Below, in pieces: positions 25,247 through 34,602 of a stretch of 64,000 nt of DNA. Made by a program: the position numbers and the translations under genes. The notes under the pieces were generated by a model, which saw only the letters and a program-made list of their open reading frames with translations, was not told the DNA's origin and ran no database searches. Each line of letters starts with the position of its first letter. Within the stretch, counting starts at the first letter, position 1. Source of the stretch: Ruminococcus albus AD2013 (GTDB lineage: Bacteria > Bacillota > Clostridia > Oscillospirales > Ruminococcaceae); assembly GCF_000526775.1 (NCBI RefSeq), contig NZ_JAGS01000001.1, forward strand, positions 3,038,001 to 3,102,000. Direction: 5' to 3'.

Positions 25247-26206
25247 TTATATCTGCATCTCGTCCCGAGTGGGATAAGATGCTATCGCACCTTTTCGCTG
25301 AACGCTCAGCGCACAGAAACTGTTGGCAAATGTGAGACATTCCAGAAGTTTTTCTTCGGTGATGCCCTTAATGATATCATCACCTTCTGTGATATCTCTC
25401 AGTTTCCACAGGAACGCTCCTGTGAAACCGTCCCCTGCGCCTGTCGTATCCACCGCATTGACCTTGATAGACGGTGCATAGACCTTAACATTTTCCGTAA
25501 ACGCATAAGCGCCGTCAGCACCGCAGGTATACAATACAAGCTTTACACCCTGACTAAACAGCGTCTGCACGCCTTTTTCGATATCATCTGTACCTGTTAC
25601 ATAGCTAAGTTCTTCATCGGATATCTTTACAATATCACTTAGGGGAATGAACTCGCGTACTGCACTTACCAGTGCCTCGATACTGTCCCATAAATTAAAG
25701 CGGAGATTGGGGTCAAAGCTTATTATGCCGCCTTTTTCTCGCATTATCCCGATGGCTTTCTTGTGCGCCTGCTTCATAGGGAAATCTCCGATATCCACGC
25801 TGCAGAAATGCAGGGCAAAAACATCATCGAAGTATTCTTCCTTTACGCTTTCCTCGCCGTACAGCATATCAGCCGAGGGCTTGCGGTAAAACGAGAATGT
25901 CCTGCCGCCGTCTTTTTCAAGGGATACGAATGCCAGTGCTGTATTTGCCTTGTCCGTAAGGGAGATGCAGCTCGTATCGACATTGACAGCTTTCAGTTCA
26001 CCGATTATCTTGTGCCCGAAAGGGTCATCGCCCAGCTGTGTTATCATTTTTGATCTTCCGCCCAGCTTTGAGAACGCCGCGCACACATTTGCGGGAGCTC
26101 CGCCGACCTTAGGGGAAAATGCACCTACTTCATCGAAGGAGCAGCCGCTCCTGTCGGGGATAAAATCGATAAGCGCTTCACCTATCGCTGCAAGCACGTT
26201 ATTCAT
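25247..26206 (-). CDS. scrK: Fructokinase (PfkB family)
   Basis: 319 residues. The N-terminal GEALIDFIPD and GGAPANVCAAFSKLGG block is the first PfkB signature. The C-terminal DTTGAGDGFTGAF is the second, with the catalytic Asp and anion hole. It phosphorylates the fructose released by sucrose-6-phosphate hydrolase to fructose-6-phosphate in the cytoplasm. It overlaps the scrB stop by 8 nt, which indicates coupled translation. Confidence 0.94.
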   Translation of the reverse strand: MNNVLAAIGEALIDFIPDRSGCSFDEVGAFSPKVGGAPANVCAAFSKLGGRSKMITQLGDDPFGHKIIGELKAVNVDTSCISLTDKANTALAFVSLEKDGGRTFSFYRKPSADMLYGEESVKEEYFDDVFALHFCSVDIGDFPMKQAHKKAIGIMREKGGIISFDPNLRFNLWDSIEALVSAVREFIPLSDIVKISDEELSYVTGTDDIEKGVQTLFSQGVKLVLYTCGADGAYAFTENVKVYAPSIKVNAVDTTGAGDGFTGAFLWKLRDITEGDDIIKGITEEKLLECLTFANSFCALSVQRKGAIASYPTRDEMQI

Positions 26207-27539
26207 CGGATATCACCTCGATCCCGTCAAGTTCATATAAGGTTCCGTTTATGCCTTCAGCCGACAGAGTTATTTCGGTATCCTCAGGGTACATTCTGGC
26301 TGACATGACTGTTTCGCCGCCGTTGATGTACACTTCTACCGAAGCTTTATCGGCTATGATACGTATATCCCTCAATTCGGGGATATCTGCGTATCTTACA
26401 TCTCTGCCGCCTGATGCACTGTCTGACAGGAATTCCAGACGGAACTCGCCATTTTGGTGTAAAAGCTGCAGGATGTTATCAAATCTCACCTTTATATCCC
26501 CTGCCACTTTTGCAGCAAGGTCAAACGGGAGATCGATCTTTACAGTATCGCCGCTGTTTATCGGTGCGGCGTTTTTGCGGAGAGAATCAAGTTCTCTCAC
26601 GGGGTTTTGCTGTATTTTTCCGTGATCGGTGACTGTCAGTTCTCGGGGGAGAGTCAGACAGTGCTGCCAGCCGAGTTCGGTGGTGGGGTTGGTATAAGGT
26701 ATATCACCTATGCCCTCCCAGCCAAACAGGATACGTCTGCCATCAGGTGCTTCAAAACTCTGGGGCGCATAGAAATCGAAGCCTTTGTCACATTCTGTAA
26801 AATCGGTGAGCACACCGTTTTCCATGCGGTAATATCCCGAGCTGTAAACATTCTGATTATCGTACTTACTGTGAACAAGCCCCTGTGGAGATATGCTCAG
26901 AAATCTGTGTCCGTCTATCACGAATTCATCGGGGCACTCCCACATATAACCCATATCATCGGCTGTATACTTTTCCAGGAATGACCAGTTTTCCAGGTCA
27001 TCAGACACGTAGTGGAGCACACAGCCTTTGTCCTGCAAAGTCCTTGCACCAAGAACCATATGGTACCTGCCATTTTCTTCCCAGACCTTGGGGTCGCGAA
27101 CATGGCAGGAACATTCTTCGGGATAATCGGAGTTTCGCAGAAGAACTTTCTTGTCGCTCATATCGTGTCCGTTTTGGGTGGTTACAAGTATGACATTCGC
27201 ACCGCGTCCCGATGTTACGTAATCGTGATCGCCATCTTCTTTGACGTTGCCCGTGTAGAACAGATACAGTGTATCGTCCTTGACAAATCCGCAGCCTGAA
27301 TATACACCGTCCTTATCATCAGGTGTATCGGGAAAAAGTACTATACCCATTGAACGCCAGTTTATTAGGTCGGGGCTTTTCAGGTGTCCCCAGCATTTTC
27401 TTCCGCTGCCCGTAGGACTATCGGGCGAATACTGATAGTATACATGGTATTCGCCCTTGAAATAACAAAGACCGTTGGGATCGTTTATCCAGCCGCTTTT
27501 GGGTTCAAGATGAAGCTTTTGTCTGAGATCATTTTTCAT
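26199..27539 (-). CDS. scrB: Sucrose-6-phosphate hydrolase (GH32)
   Basis: 446 residues from ATG 27539; a GTG at 27551 in frame is possible, and neither start has a strong ribosome site. The nucleophile Asp20 lies in WINDPNG, the RDP motif is in CHVRDPKVW, and the acid/base Glu is in WECPDE. A five-bladed propeller is followed by a C-terminal beta-sandwich, as usual in GH32. It splits sucrose-6-phosphate from EIIBCA into glucose-6-phosphate and fructose. No signal peptide, so it is cytoplasmic. Confidence 0.95.
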   Translation of the reverse strand: MKNDLRQKLHLEPKSGWINDPNGLCYFKGEYHVYYQYSPDSPTGSGRKCWGHLKSPDLINWRSMGIVLFPDTPDDKDGVYSGCGFVKDDTLYLFYTGNVKEDGDHDYVTSGRGANVILVTTQNGHDMSDKKVLLRNSDYPEECSCHVRDPKVWEENGRYHMVLGARTLQDKGCVLHYVSDDLENWSFLEKYTADDMGYMWECPDEFVIDGHRFLSISPQGLVHSKYDNQNVYSSGYYRMENGVLTDFTECDKGFDFYAPQSFEAPDGRRILFGWEGIGDIPYTNPTTELGWQHCLTLPRELTVTDHGKIQQNPVRELDSLRKNAAPINSGDTVKIDLPFDLAAKVAGDIKVRFDNILQLLHQNGEFRLEFLSDSASGGRDVRYADIPELRDIRIIADKASVEVYINGGETVMSARMYPEDTEITLSAEGINGTLYELDGIEVISDE

Positions 27540-27566
27540 ATACCGATTCACCGTCCGTGTGGATCA

Positions 27567-29411
27567 TCACTTTTTGGTTTCGAGAAGTTCTTCATAGTAG
27601 TTGATTCCGCCATCAGCAGTTCTGCGTATTTCCTTGAAATCCTCGGTATTTGTAATGATAACGGGGCTGATGACGCTGTATCCCTTGTTCTTCAGGGTCT
27701 GGATATCAAAGGTTATGAGGGTATCTCCGCGGGAAACTCTGTCACCCTCCTTGACATAAGCGTCAAAGCCTTCGCCTTCGAGTTCAACTGTGTTCATACC
27801 GATATGAATGAACAGCTCCATGCCGTTATCAAGGGTCAGGCCAACAGCGTGATGAGAATCAAAGAGTGTAGTTACTTTGCCGTCTGCGGGTGCTACTACC
27901 TTGCCGTCCATAGGATCGATAGCTGCGCCCTGTCCCAGTGTGCCTGATGCAAAGGTCTTGTCGGGAACTTCTTCCAGAGCGATAGCTCTGCCGTTCATAG
28001 GAGAGTATACACAGTTATCTTTGTACTCCTTATCAGGAACTTTTTCCTTTGTGGGAGCATAGAGTATCCATGAAAGAACAAATGCTACAACTGCTGCTAC
28101 TGCAAATGTGAGCAGATAGCCGAGGAAGCTGTCTGTAGTGATAAGGAAGCCGAATATACCTGTAACGCCGTTTGCAGTTGCGTAAACGTTCATGATAGAA
28201 GCTACTGCTGCGCCGCAGGCACCGCCTGCCATACCTGCAACCAGAGGCTTGCCGAAACGTACGTTGACACCGAAGATAGCAGGTTCGGTAATACCCATAA
28301 ATGCGGAAAGAGATGCAGGAAGAGCCATAGACTTGAGTTTCTTGTTCTGAGTCTTGACTGCTACTGCAAGTGCAGCAGCACCCTGTGCTACGTTAGCTGC
28401 TGTTGCGATAGGCATCCAGATATTTTTGCCGCTGTCAGCCAGCATCGAAAGCTCGATAGCGTTGTACATATGGTGAACGCCTGCAACAACTGTAGGAGCA
28501 TATACAGCACCCATAACGAATGAACCGATACCGAAAGGCAGAGCGATGAGCCACTGTGCACCGGTAAGTACCCAAGATTCGACCTGAGCGAATACAGGGC
28601 CTATAACTGTCATTGTAAAGAATCCTGTTACAAGAACGGATACCAGAGGTGTAACGAAGAGATCGAACATCTCGGGAACGTGCTTGTGCAGCCATTTTTC
28701 AATGACCGACAGAAGGAGTATCGCGATGACTACGGGTATAACGTGACCCTGATAGCCTGTTGCGTTGATGTTCCACAGACCGAACCATGACCAGAGTGTG
28801 GGAAGACCGCTGCCGTCGCCGACAGACCATGCATTCACAAGATTCGGGTGTATCATTATCATGCCGATAACTGCACCCAGATAGATGTTTGCGCCGAATA
28901 TCTTAGCGGCACTTACAGCTATGAGTATCGGCAGGAACGTCAGCGCTGCATTGGAGAACATATCCAGCAGTGTATACAGATGGCTGTCTGCCAGGCTTGG
29001 GAATGCTCTTGAAAGACCGCCAAGCAGTCCGCACAGCAGACCTGTTGCAACTATTGCAGGTATGATAGGTACGAATACGTCACCAAGCGTCTTGATAGCT
29101 CTCTTATACCATGGAGACTTTGCCGCTGCCGCTTTCTTCACATCTTCCTTTGAAGCAGCCTCTATCCCTGCAAGCTGTATGAATTCGGCATACACCTTAT
29201 TGACAACACCTGTGCCCAGGATTATCTGAAGCTGTCCCGATGCCTCGAACACGCCCTTGACTCCGTCAAAGTTTTCAAGATCAGACTTTTTCACCTTGCT
29301 GTTATCGGCAATGACAAGCCTTAACCTTGTTGCGCAGTGTGCTGCACTTGCGAGGTTCTCTTTTCCGCCGATCGCTTCAAGTATTTCAGATGCTAAAATT
29401 TTGTGATCCAT
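27567..29411 (-). CDS. scrA: PTS sucrose-type EIIBCA
   Basis: 614 residues from ATG 29411 (GAAAGGG about 8 nt upstream). Domain order: EIIB (1-90) with phospho-Cys26 in AAHCATRLRL, EIIC (about 105-460) with ten hydrophobic segments, and EIIA (about 480-610) with phospho-His in FIHIGMNTV. The EIIB/EIIC family is the glucose-sucrose type. It imports sucrose and phosphorylates it. A beta-glucoside role is conceivable for the family, but scrB and scrK downstream make sucrose the likely substrate. Confidence 0.93.
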   Translation of the reverse strand: MDHKILASEILEAIGGKENLASAAHCATRLRLVIADNSKVKKSDLENFDGVKGVFEASGQLQIILGTGVVNKVYAEFIQLAGIEAASKEDVKKAAAAKSPWYKRAIKTLGDVFVPIIPAIVATGLLCGLLGGLSRAFPSLADSHLYTLLDMFSNAALTFLPILIAVSAAKIFGANIYLGAVIGMIMIHPNLVNAWSVGDGSGLPTLWSWFGLWNINATGYQGHVIPVVIAILLLSVIEKWLHKHVPEMFDLFVTPLVSVLVTGFFTMTVIGPVFAQVESWVLTGAQWLIALPFGIGSFVMGAVYAPTVVAGVHHMYNAIELSMLADSGKNIWMPIATAANVAQGAAALAVAVKTQNKKLKSMALPASLSAFMGITEPAIFGVNVRFGKPLVAGMAGGACGAAVASIMNVYATANGVTGIFGFLITTDSFLGYLLTFAVAAVVAFVLSWILYAPTKEKVPDKEYKDNCVYSPMNGRAIALEEVPDKTFASGTLGQGAAIDPMDGKVVAPADGKVTTLFDSHHAVGLTLDNGMELFIHIGMNTVELEGEGFDAYVKEGDRVSRGDTLITFDIQTLKNKGYSVISPVIITNTEDFKEIRRTADGGINYYEELLETKK

Positions 29412-29457
29412 AGAACCCACCCTTTCTAAAATAATTTCCATATTTTTACTGAAAGAA

Positions 29458-29527
29458 TATCACGTGTATTTGTGATACCGTTTTCATATCGTAGTATCAT
29501 TATAGCATAGTTTCTTGTACTTGTCTA
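29458..29527 (-). promoter_or_regulatory. Promoter and candidate operator of the sucrose operon
   Basis: Minus strand TAGACA (29522-29527), 17 nt, TATAAT (29499-29504). A dyad TATCAC-8 nt-GTGATA lies at 29458-29477, in the transcribed leader. The regulator's own promoter carries a dyad of the same 6-8-6 spacing, which supports one binding protein. Confidence 0.65.
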
Positions 29528-29599
29528 TTGGCATATATTAAGAATTGGGGACATCTTTTCGGTAAGTTTCACACAGTTTCATATTCGATTTTGTATATT

Positions 29600-30592
29600 T
29601 CAGCCAATACGGTTTGTTGACTCTCTTTCTATGATATCATACTCCAGCTGAACTATACGATGTACCTCGCTGGTCTTTTTCATTTCAGCGAGAAGCATAT
29701 TGGCACCTTCTCTGCCTGCGGTCTTATAGTGGAGATGCACCGATGACAGCGACACATAAAGCACCTTATCGAAGCGCGAATCTCCAACCGCACCGATCAT
29801 AAGGTCTTCGGGGATACGGATACCGTTCTCGCGACAGTACAGCATAGCACCTGCGGCGATATTATCCGTTGCACAGAACAGGCAGTCGGGCTTTTCTCTG
29901 CCCGAAAACAGATGCTTTGCTTTTTCGTAGCCCGAATCCATGCTGAATCTCGCTATCTCGCAGAATTTCGGATCAAGAGTAAGTCCCGCATCGAGGACGG
30001 CTTTTTCAAATCCGATTCTGCGGTCTTTTCCCGCCGCCATATCCTCGGGGTTCGCGCCGATGAAAGCAGGACGTTTTGCGCCCTTGTCAAGCATGAGTTT
30101 CGTCATGTTATAAGCCGCGCCAAGATCGTTGTGACATACGCAATTGAAGCCTTTAAGCTTCTGGCCGACTATTATTGTGGGTACTCGCATCTTGGCAAGC
30201 AGTGAACGATGCAGGTCGGTTATGACACCTGCAAGAAGTATAACTCCGTCTACGCGGTTCTGCCTGAACAGTTCAAGTGAACTTATCTCGCGGTTATAGT
30301 CGTTGGACGTATTCACCAGAAGAAGTTCAAAGCCTTCCTCGCCCAGCACCTCACCTATGCCCTCGGTTATCCTTGCTATACTTTCACTGGAAAGTTTAGG
30401 CAGTATGACACCTACCAGCTTTGTCACCTTTGAACGCACTGTCCGTGCTGAATAACTCGGCACATAGCCTGTTCTCTCGATAGCCGCTTCTATCAGAGCG
30501 CGTTTATCATCTGAAAGATAGCCGTCGTTGAAATATCTGCTGACTGCCGATACCGATACACCTGCTTCTTTGGCAAATTCCGAAATATTCAT
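29600..30592 (-). CDS. scrR: LacI-family regulator of the sucrose operon
   Basis: 330 residues. The N-terminal LacI helix-turn-helix (ISEFAKEAGVSVSAVSRYFN) with the hinge helix is followed by a periplasmic-binding-protein-like sugar domain. Transcribed in the same direction as the sucrose operon but from its own promoter, 189 nt upstream of scrA. It probably represses scrA-scrB-scrK-ptsHI in the absence of sucrose or fructose. The effector is inferred from neighbours only. Confidence 0.9.
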   Translation of the reverse strand: MNISEFAKEAGVSVSAVSRYFNDGYLSDDKRALIEAAIERTGYVPSYSARTVRSKVTKLVGVILPKLSSESIARITEGIGEVLGEEGFELLLVNTSNDYNREISSLELFRQNRVDGVILLAGVITDLHRSLLAKMRVPTIIVGQKLKGFNCVCHNDLGAAYNMTKLMLDKGAKRPAFIGANPEDMAAGKDRRIGFEKAVLDAGLTLDPKFCEIARFSMDSGYEKAKHLFSGREKPDCLFCATDNIAAGAMLYCRENGIRIPEDLMIGAVGDSRFDKVLYVSLSSVHLHYKTAGREGANMLLAEMKKTSEVHRIVQLEYDIIERESTNRIG

Positions 30593-30605
30593 ACCGCACC
30601 TCCTG

Positions 30606-30654
30606 ATATGATATTGATTTCATATATTATACCACATCTTTCAGCGAAAGTAAA
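30606..30654 (-). promoter_or_regulatory. Promoter and candidate operator of scrR
   Basis: Minus strand TTTACT (30649-30654), 17 nt, TATAAT (30626-30631). A dyad ATATGA-8 nt-TCATAT (30606-30625) abuts the -10 box, suggesting autorepression. Confidence 0.6.
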
Positions 30655-30696
30655 TATGACACATAAAATGTTTACATCTGAAAACTAATATTTTAA

Positions 30697-30732
30697 TCTG
30701 AAAAAGCACCGCATGATAACTACGGTGCTTTT
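30697..30732 (-). terminator. Terminator of the MBL hydrolase gene
   Basis: Stem AGCACCG/CGGTGCT flanked by A and T runs on both sides, directly after the stop at 30737. Confidence 0.85.
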
Positions 30733-30736
30733 CACT

Positions 30737-31552
30737 CTATATCACTTTTTCGCCGCTGTGCAGGGCAATAAGTTTATCGCCCATTATGGTCTTCATCAAA
30801 TCAAATGCAGGTATACCTGTGCAGTGTCCGCTGTAAAAGACGGTATCCATCTGAACAAGTTCTCGGGCTGTCTGCATGATGACAGCTTTTTCTTCATCGG
30901 TGTGCTCACCGTCATTTTTCATCATGTGGAAACCTGTGATAACATAATCTGGAACGCCGCTGAATATCTCCTTATACTTGTCGAGGATATTCAGTATCCC
31001 GTTATGCGAACAACCCGACAGCAGCCAGCGTTTGCCCTCCTGTTCAATAACAAGACATTGTTCGTGGGCGAAATCGTCCTGCACTTTCTCGCCGCCCTCA
31101 TCACGCAGGAGCTTTCTGTTGCCCTGCGGATAGCATCTTCTGCCTGTTATCCCGCTGAACAGGAAAAGTTCATCATCAAGTCTGACATCGCCTTCGATAA
31201 GGCGTACATTCGGCAGAGCTAAGATATCTTTGTCGATACCGATGTACCGCTCACCATTATAATGGGGCTCGGCGGCGGACTTCTGCATGATTATCTGCGC
31301 GGTATTGTTTATCCGCGAAAACGGCATTATCCCGCCCGAATGGTCGTAGTGCCCGTGGCTGAGTATGACGGTATCCACCGCAGTCAGGTCTATGCCGAGA
31401 ACTTCGGCATTTTTTACTGCTGCGTCTGTCTGCCCGCAGTCCAGCAGAAGCTTGTGCTTTTCAGTTTCGATATATACCGATAATCCGTGTTCTGCGATAC
31501 AGCCCTCATGTCCGCAGGTATTTTCAACAAGAGTTACTATCTTCATTATCAT
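30737..31552 (-). CDS. MBL-fold metallohydrolase
   Basis: 271 residues; AAAGGAG precedes ATG 31552, and a second ATG 6 nt later is also possible. The metal motif HGHYDH is at residues 66-71. The GCSHNGILNIL and HCTGI segments supply further ligands. The overall pattern matches the group annotated as beta-ribofuranosylaminobenzene-5'-phosphate-synthase-like, but without a pathway neighbour the substrate stays unknown. Cytoplasmic, monocistronic. Confidence 0.82.
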   Translation of the reverse strand: MIMKIVTLVENTCGHEGCIAEHGLSVYIETEKHKLLLDCGQTDAAVKNAEVLGIDLTAVDTVILSHGHYDHSGGIMPFSRINNTAQIIMQKSAAEPHYNGERYIGIDKDILALPNVRLIEGDVRLDDELFLFSGITGRRCYPQGNRKLLRDEGGEKVQDDFAHEQCLVIEQEGKRWLLSGCSHNGILNILDKYKEIFSGVPDYVITGFHMMKNDGEHTDEEKAVIMQTARELVQMDTVFYSGHCTGIPAFDLMKTIMGDKLIALHSGEKVI

Positions 31553-31650
31553 TTGTTCTCCTTTCGTGTGTATGTTGATGATATCATATTAGTGCTATGA
31601 TGTCAAGTTAAAAAGCGGTGCACTTTTTTCACAAAAAAGAAGTCTGCCTA

Positions 31651-31748
31651 TTGACATATATGCCGAAGCGTGATATACTGTTTATGTTGATAGCATGGTA
31701 ATACTTTACTATGCTGAATTTGACAGAGGAACATCGTTGTGATATAAT
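31651..31748 (+). promoter_or_regulatory. Two tandem promoters with a dyad before hisC
   Basis: P1: TTGACA 31651-31656, 17 nt, TATACT 31674-31679. P2: TTGACA 31720-31725, 17 nt, TATAAT 31743-31748. Between them is an imperfect inverted repeat AGCATGGTAA (31692-31701) / TTTACTATGCT (31705-31715), placed to act as an operator. Confidence 0.78.
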
Positions 31749-31786
31749 AAATTAAGATATGCCCGAATTGTAAGGAGTGCATTTAA

Positions 31787-32854
31787 ATGAGCGAAAAACT
31801 TTGGAGAAAAAACCTGATAAACATCGAGCCATATGTGGCAGGCGAACAGCCTAAAAACGAGAACATAATCAAGCTGAATGCAAACGAGAATCCCTATCCC
31901 CCTTCGGCGGGTGTGCAGGAAGTCCTGCGCAAAAAGGATATTTTCGACCTGAAAAAATATCCTTCCGCAGACGCTGTGCCGCTGAAAGCCGCCCTTGCGG
32001 AAAGATACGGGCTCGCTCCCGAAAATGTGTTCTGCGGCAACGGCTCGGACGATGTGCTCGCAACGGCTTTCAGAGCATTCTTCAACTCGGATAAACCTAT
32101 ATTCTACCCCGATATAACATACAGTTTCTATCCTGTATGGTGTGAGCTTCTGAAAATACCCTATGAGACCAAGCCTGTTGACGGCGACTTCCTTATAAAT
32201 GTTAAGGACTTCTACCCCGAAAACGGCGGTGTTGTTATACCCAACCCAAATGCACCCACTGCTATCGGCGTGGGCAAGGATTTCATCATCGACCTGCTTG
32301 AACACAACCGCGATGTAATTGTCATCATCGATGAGGCTTATGTGGATTTCGGACGTTACAGCTGCGTTGAACTTATCAAGGAGTACGATAATCTCATAGT
32401 TACCCAGACATTCTCCAAGTCACGTTCGCTGGCTGGCATGAGGATTGGCATGGCATTCGCACAACCCGAGCTTATCAGCTATATGCATGCGGTCAAGGAT
32501 AGCTACAACAGCTATCCACTGGATCAGCTGGCTATCGAAACAGGTATCGCAAGCCTTAACGATGAGAAATACTTCCGCGATACTGTTGAAAAAATAAAGG
32601 CTACCCGCGACCGTTCAGCAAAGGCTTTCAGGGAGATGGGCTTCAAAGTCACCGACAGCGAAACAAATTTCCTGTTTGTTTCGCACCCCGATATCCCCGC
32701 CGAGGAGATATTCACCTACACCAGAGAAAAAGGCATATTCATTCGTTACTTCAAAAAACCCGTTATCGACAAATGGCTGAGAATAACCATCGGCACGGAC
32801 GAACAGATGGATAAGCTCATCGCCGCTGTTAAGGAGTGTATCGAAAGCAGGTGA
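31787..32854 (+). CDS. hisC: Histidinol-phosphate aminotransferase
   Basis: 355 residues; AAGGAG at 31772-31776 sets the start. A fold-type I PLP enzyme: N-terminal LNANENPYPPS, cofactor region CGNGSDDV, NPNAPTA, IDEAYVDF, and the PLP lysine in TFSKSRSLAGMRIG. It converts histidinol phosphate and 2-oxoglutarate to imidazole acetol phosphate and glutamate. No other his genes are nearby, so it may have a second role as an aromatic aminotransferase. It starts a run of five close + strand genes ending in tsaD. Confidence 0.93.
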   Translation: MSEKLWRKNLINIEPYVAGEQPKNENIIKLNANENPYPPSAGVQEVLRKKDIFDLKKYPSADAVPLKAALAERYGLAPENVFCGNGSDDVLATAFRAFFNSDKPIFYPDITYSFYPVWCELLKIPYETKPVDGDFLINVKDFYPENGGVVIPNPNAPTAIGVGKDFIIDLLEHNRDVIVIIDEAYVDFGRYSCVELIKEYDNLIVTQTFSKSRSLAGMRIGMAFAQPELISYMHAVKDSYNSYPLDQLAIETGIASLNDEKYFRDTVEKIKATRDRSAKAFREMGFKVTDSETNFLFVSHPDIPAEEIFTYTREKGIFIRYFKKPVIDKWLRITIGTDEQMDKLIAAVKECIESR

Positions 32855-32859
32855 ACTTT

Positions 32860-33390
32860 ATGTTTCTTGAATACGCCGTCAAGCTGAAAAATGCGATGAA
32901 CAGGCGAAAGGAAGAAAATGAACACTATGCTGCTGTAAGGCAATACATAAATGCGCCCGAAGGGGGAAAACTGCTGGATATCGGTTTGGGCAGCGATATC
33001 ATGCTGCAAAAACTCAGCGATAAAGGGCTTGACCTTTACGGGGTGGATATATCTGCCGCTGACCGAGACAGAAGTATCGACGAAATAGCACTGATGGGTC
33101 AGGCGAATATTGAAGAACTACCCTATTTCGATAATTTTTTTGACTGCGTGACCACGCTCCATACTCCGCCTTTGTGGAAAGACAAAAAAGCCGCTCTCAC
33201 CGAGATCCTCAGAGTGCTGAAGGATGGCGGACGGTTTGTGTGCTTATTCACATTTGACAATGATACAGGTCTTGGGACACCTCCCCGCGCATTGAGAGAA
33301 AAAGCAAGGCAGGCAGGCTTTGAGAATGTCGCGGTAAAGATACTGCGGTCAGAGGGTTCATATCTGCTGATAGGAGAAAAGCCATGCTGA
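32860..33390 (+). CDS. Class I SAM-dependent methyltransferase
   Basis: 176 residues from ATG 32860, with AGGTGA overlapping the hisC stop. The SAM-binding motif I reads LLDIGLGSDI, an unusual variant of the D-x-G-x-G-x-G loop. The later GVDIS acidic motif and the RVLKDGGRFV strand are normal for the Methyltransf_11 group. The substrate cannot be told. Its stop overlaps the rimI start, so it belongs to the same transcript. Confidence 0.85.
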   Translation: MFLEYAVKLKNAMNRRKEENEHYAAVRQYINAPEGGKLLDIGLGSDIMLQKLSDKGLDLYGVDISAADRDRSIDEIALMGQANIEELPYFDNFFDCVTTLHTPPLWKDKKAALTEILRVLKDGGRFVCLFTFDNDTGLGTPPRALREKARQAGFENVAVKILRSEGSYLLIGEKPC

Positions 33391-33818
33391 AAATAGTACC
33401 CATGACAGAGGATAACGTGGCAGAAGCAGCGGCACTTTCTGCTGCCTGCCTGAAAGAAGCCTGGAGCGAGGAAGTCTGTCGGGCACAGCTGACAAATCCG
33501 AATGACCGCACTCTGCTTGCATATGCGGACGGCAAAGCGGCGGGATTTCTCAGCTGCTGGTACATTGCTGGAGAAGCCGAGATAAACAATATCTGCGTTC
33601 TGTCCGAATACCGCAGACGAGGCATAGCGCGGGCGATGTTCGCAGAGATTTTTGCATTACTTACCGAAGCCGAAAGCTGGGTGCTTGAAGTCAGAGAGTC
33701 GAACTCGGCAGCGATTGCGCTTTATGAAAGTCTGGGTTTTGAAAAGGCGGGAGTGCGCAAGAATTTTTATGACGACCCGACTGAAAATGCCGTTATAATG
33801 ACTAAACAAAGCACCTGA
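33384..33818 (+). CDS. rimI: Ribosomal protein S18 alanine N-acetyltransferase
   Basis: 144 residues. The GNAT acetyl-CoA loop is in EYRRRGIARAM. The C-terminal VLEVRESNSAAIALYESLGF and the Tyr in KNFYDDP are typical of RimI. It acetylates the N-terminal Ala of S18. In many bacteria rimI and tsaD are neighbours with tsaB; here tsaB is not between them. It overlaps the methyltransferase stop by 7 nt. Confidence 0.9.
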   Translation: MLKIVPMTEDNVAEAAALSAACLKEAWSEEVCRAQLTNPNDRTLLAYADGKAAGFLSCWYIAGEAEINNICVLSEYRRRGIARAMFAEIFALLTEAESWVLEVRESNSAAIALYESLGFEKAGVRKNFYDDPTENAVIMTKQST

Positions 33819-33832
33819 ACATGAGGTGAATC

Positions 33833-34573
33833 ATGACTGTATTCAGGAAGATACCACAAAACAGTTACTGTGATTTTATTCAAACCGCCGAAAATATCCC
33901 TTTCGGGAAGATTTATCCCCTGTCGCTCGCCGAGGGCAGACAGGCGGGAGATATCTATACCAACGGAAAGGCTGTGCTGTTTCATCACCTTTGCGGTTTC
34001 GGTCATATCGCGGGATCGGCTGACGATGCCTTTATAAATAGTATAAAAGAACTTATGCTGAACTGCGGTCGGCGACTGGTGCTGTTTGCTGATAACGCTA
34101 TCGCAGAAAAGTTCGGAGAGGAGTTTGCTGTCAGCGGCAGACTTTTCTTTGAGTACAGAAAGTCAACACCGCCCGAGTATTTTCTGCCCGATGGCTACAA
34201 ACTTGAAAAGCTGGACAGCGGGCTGATTTCACAGATGGCGGGACGTATCGTTCCTGCCTTTTCATGGGAAAGCACCGAAAACTTCCTTGCGGGAGGAACA
34301 GGCTACTGTGTAACATTTGATGGCAGACCTGCGGCATGGGCTTTTTCAGCTGCGGTAAGCGGAATAGAAGTCGATATAGGCGTTGAAACTGATCCCGCAC
34401 ACCGCAGGAAAGGTCTTGCCTTTATCGCGGCGGCGAAAACTATCGAAGACATACTTGAAAGCGGCAGAACACCTGTATGGGCTTGCCATTCGGAAAATAC
34501 AGGTTCGGCAGGACTTGCGCAGAAACTCGGTTTTTGCAAAACAGCGGAATGCTGTGTCATACATAAACGCTGA
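33833..34573 (+). CDS. GNAT-family acetyltransferase
   Basis: 246 residues, GAGGTGAATC before ATG 33833. The N-terminal half lacks a clear motif. The C-terminal half has a GNAT core (VSGIEVDIGVETDPAHRRKGLA) followed by ENTGSAGLAQKLGF. The architecture fits the GNAT_acetyltran (PF12746-like) group. The acceptor molecule is unknown. It sits between rimI and tsaD in one operon. Confidence 0.82.
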   Translation: MTVFRKIPQNSYCDFIQTAENIPFGKIYPLSLAEGRQAGDIYTNGKAVLFHHLCGFGHIAGSADDAFINSIKELMLNCGRRLVLFADNAIAEKFGEEFAVSGRLFFEYRKSTPPEYFLPDGYKLEKLDSGLISQMAGRIVPAFSWESTENFLAGGTGYCVTFDGRPAAWAFSAAVSGIEVDIGVETDPAHRRKGLAFIAAAKTIEDILESGRTPVWACHSENTGSAGLAQKLGFCKTAECCVIHKR

Positions 34574-34602
34574 ACGGGCTGATGCCCAATACGGAGGATA
34601 AT

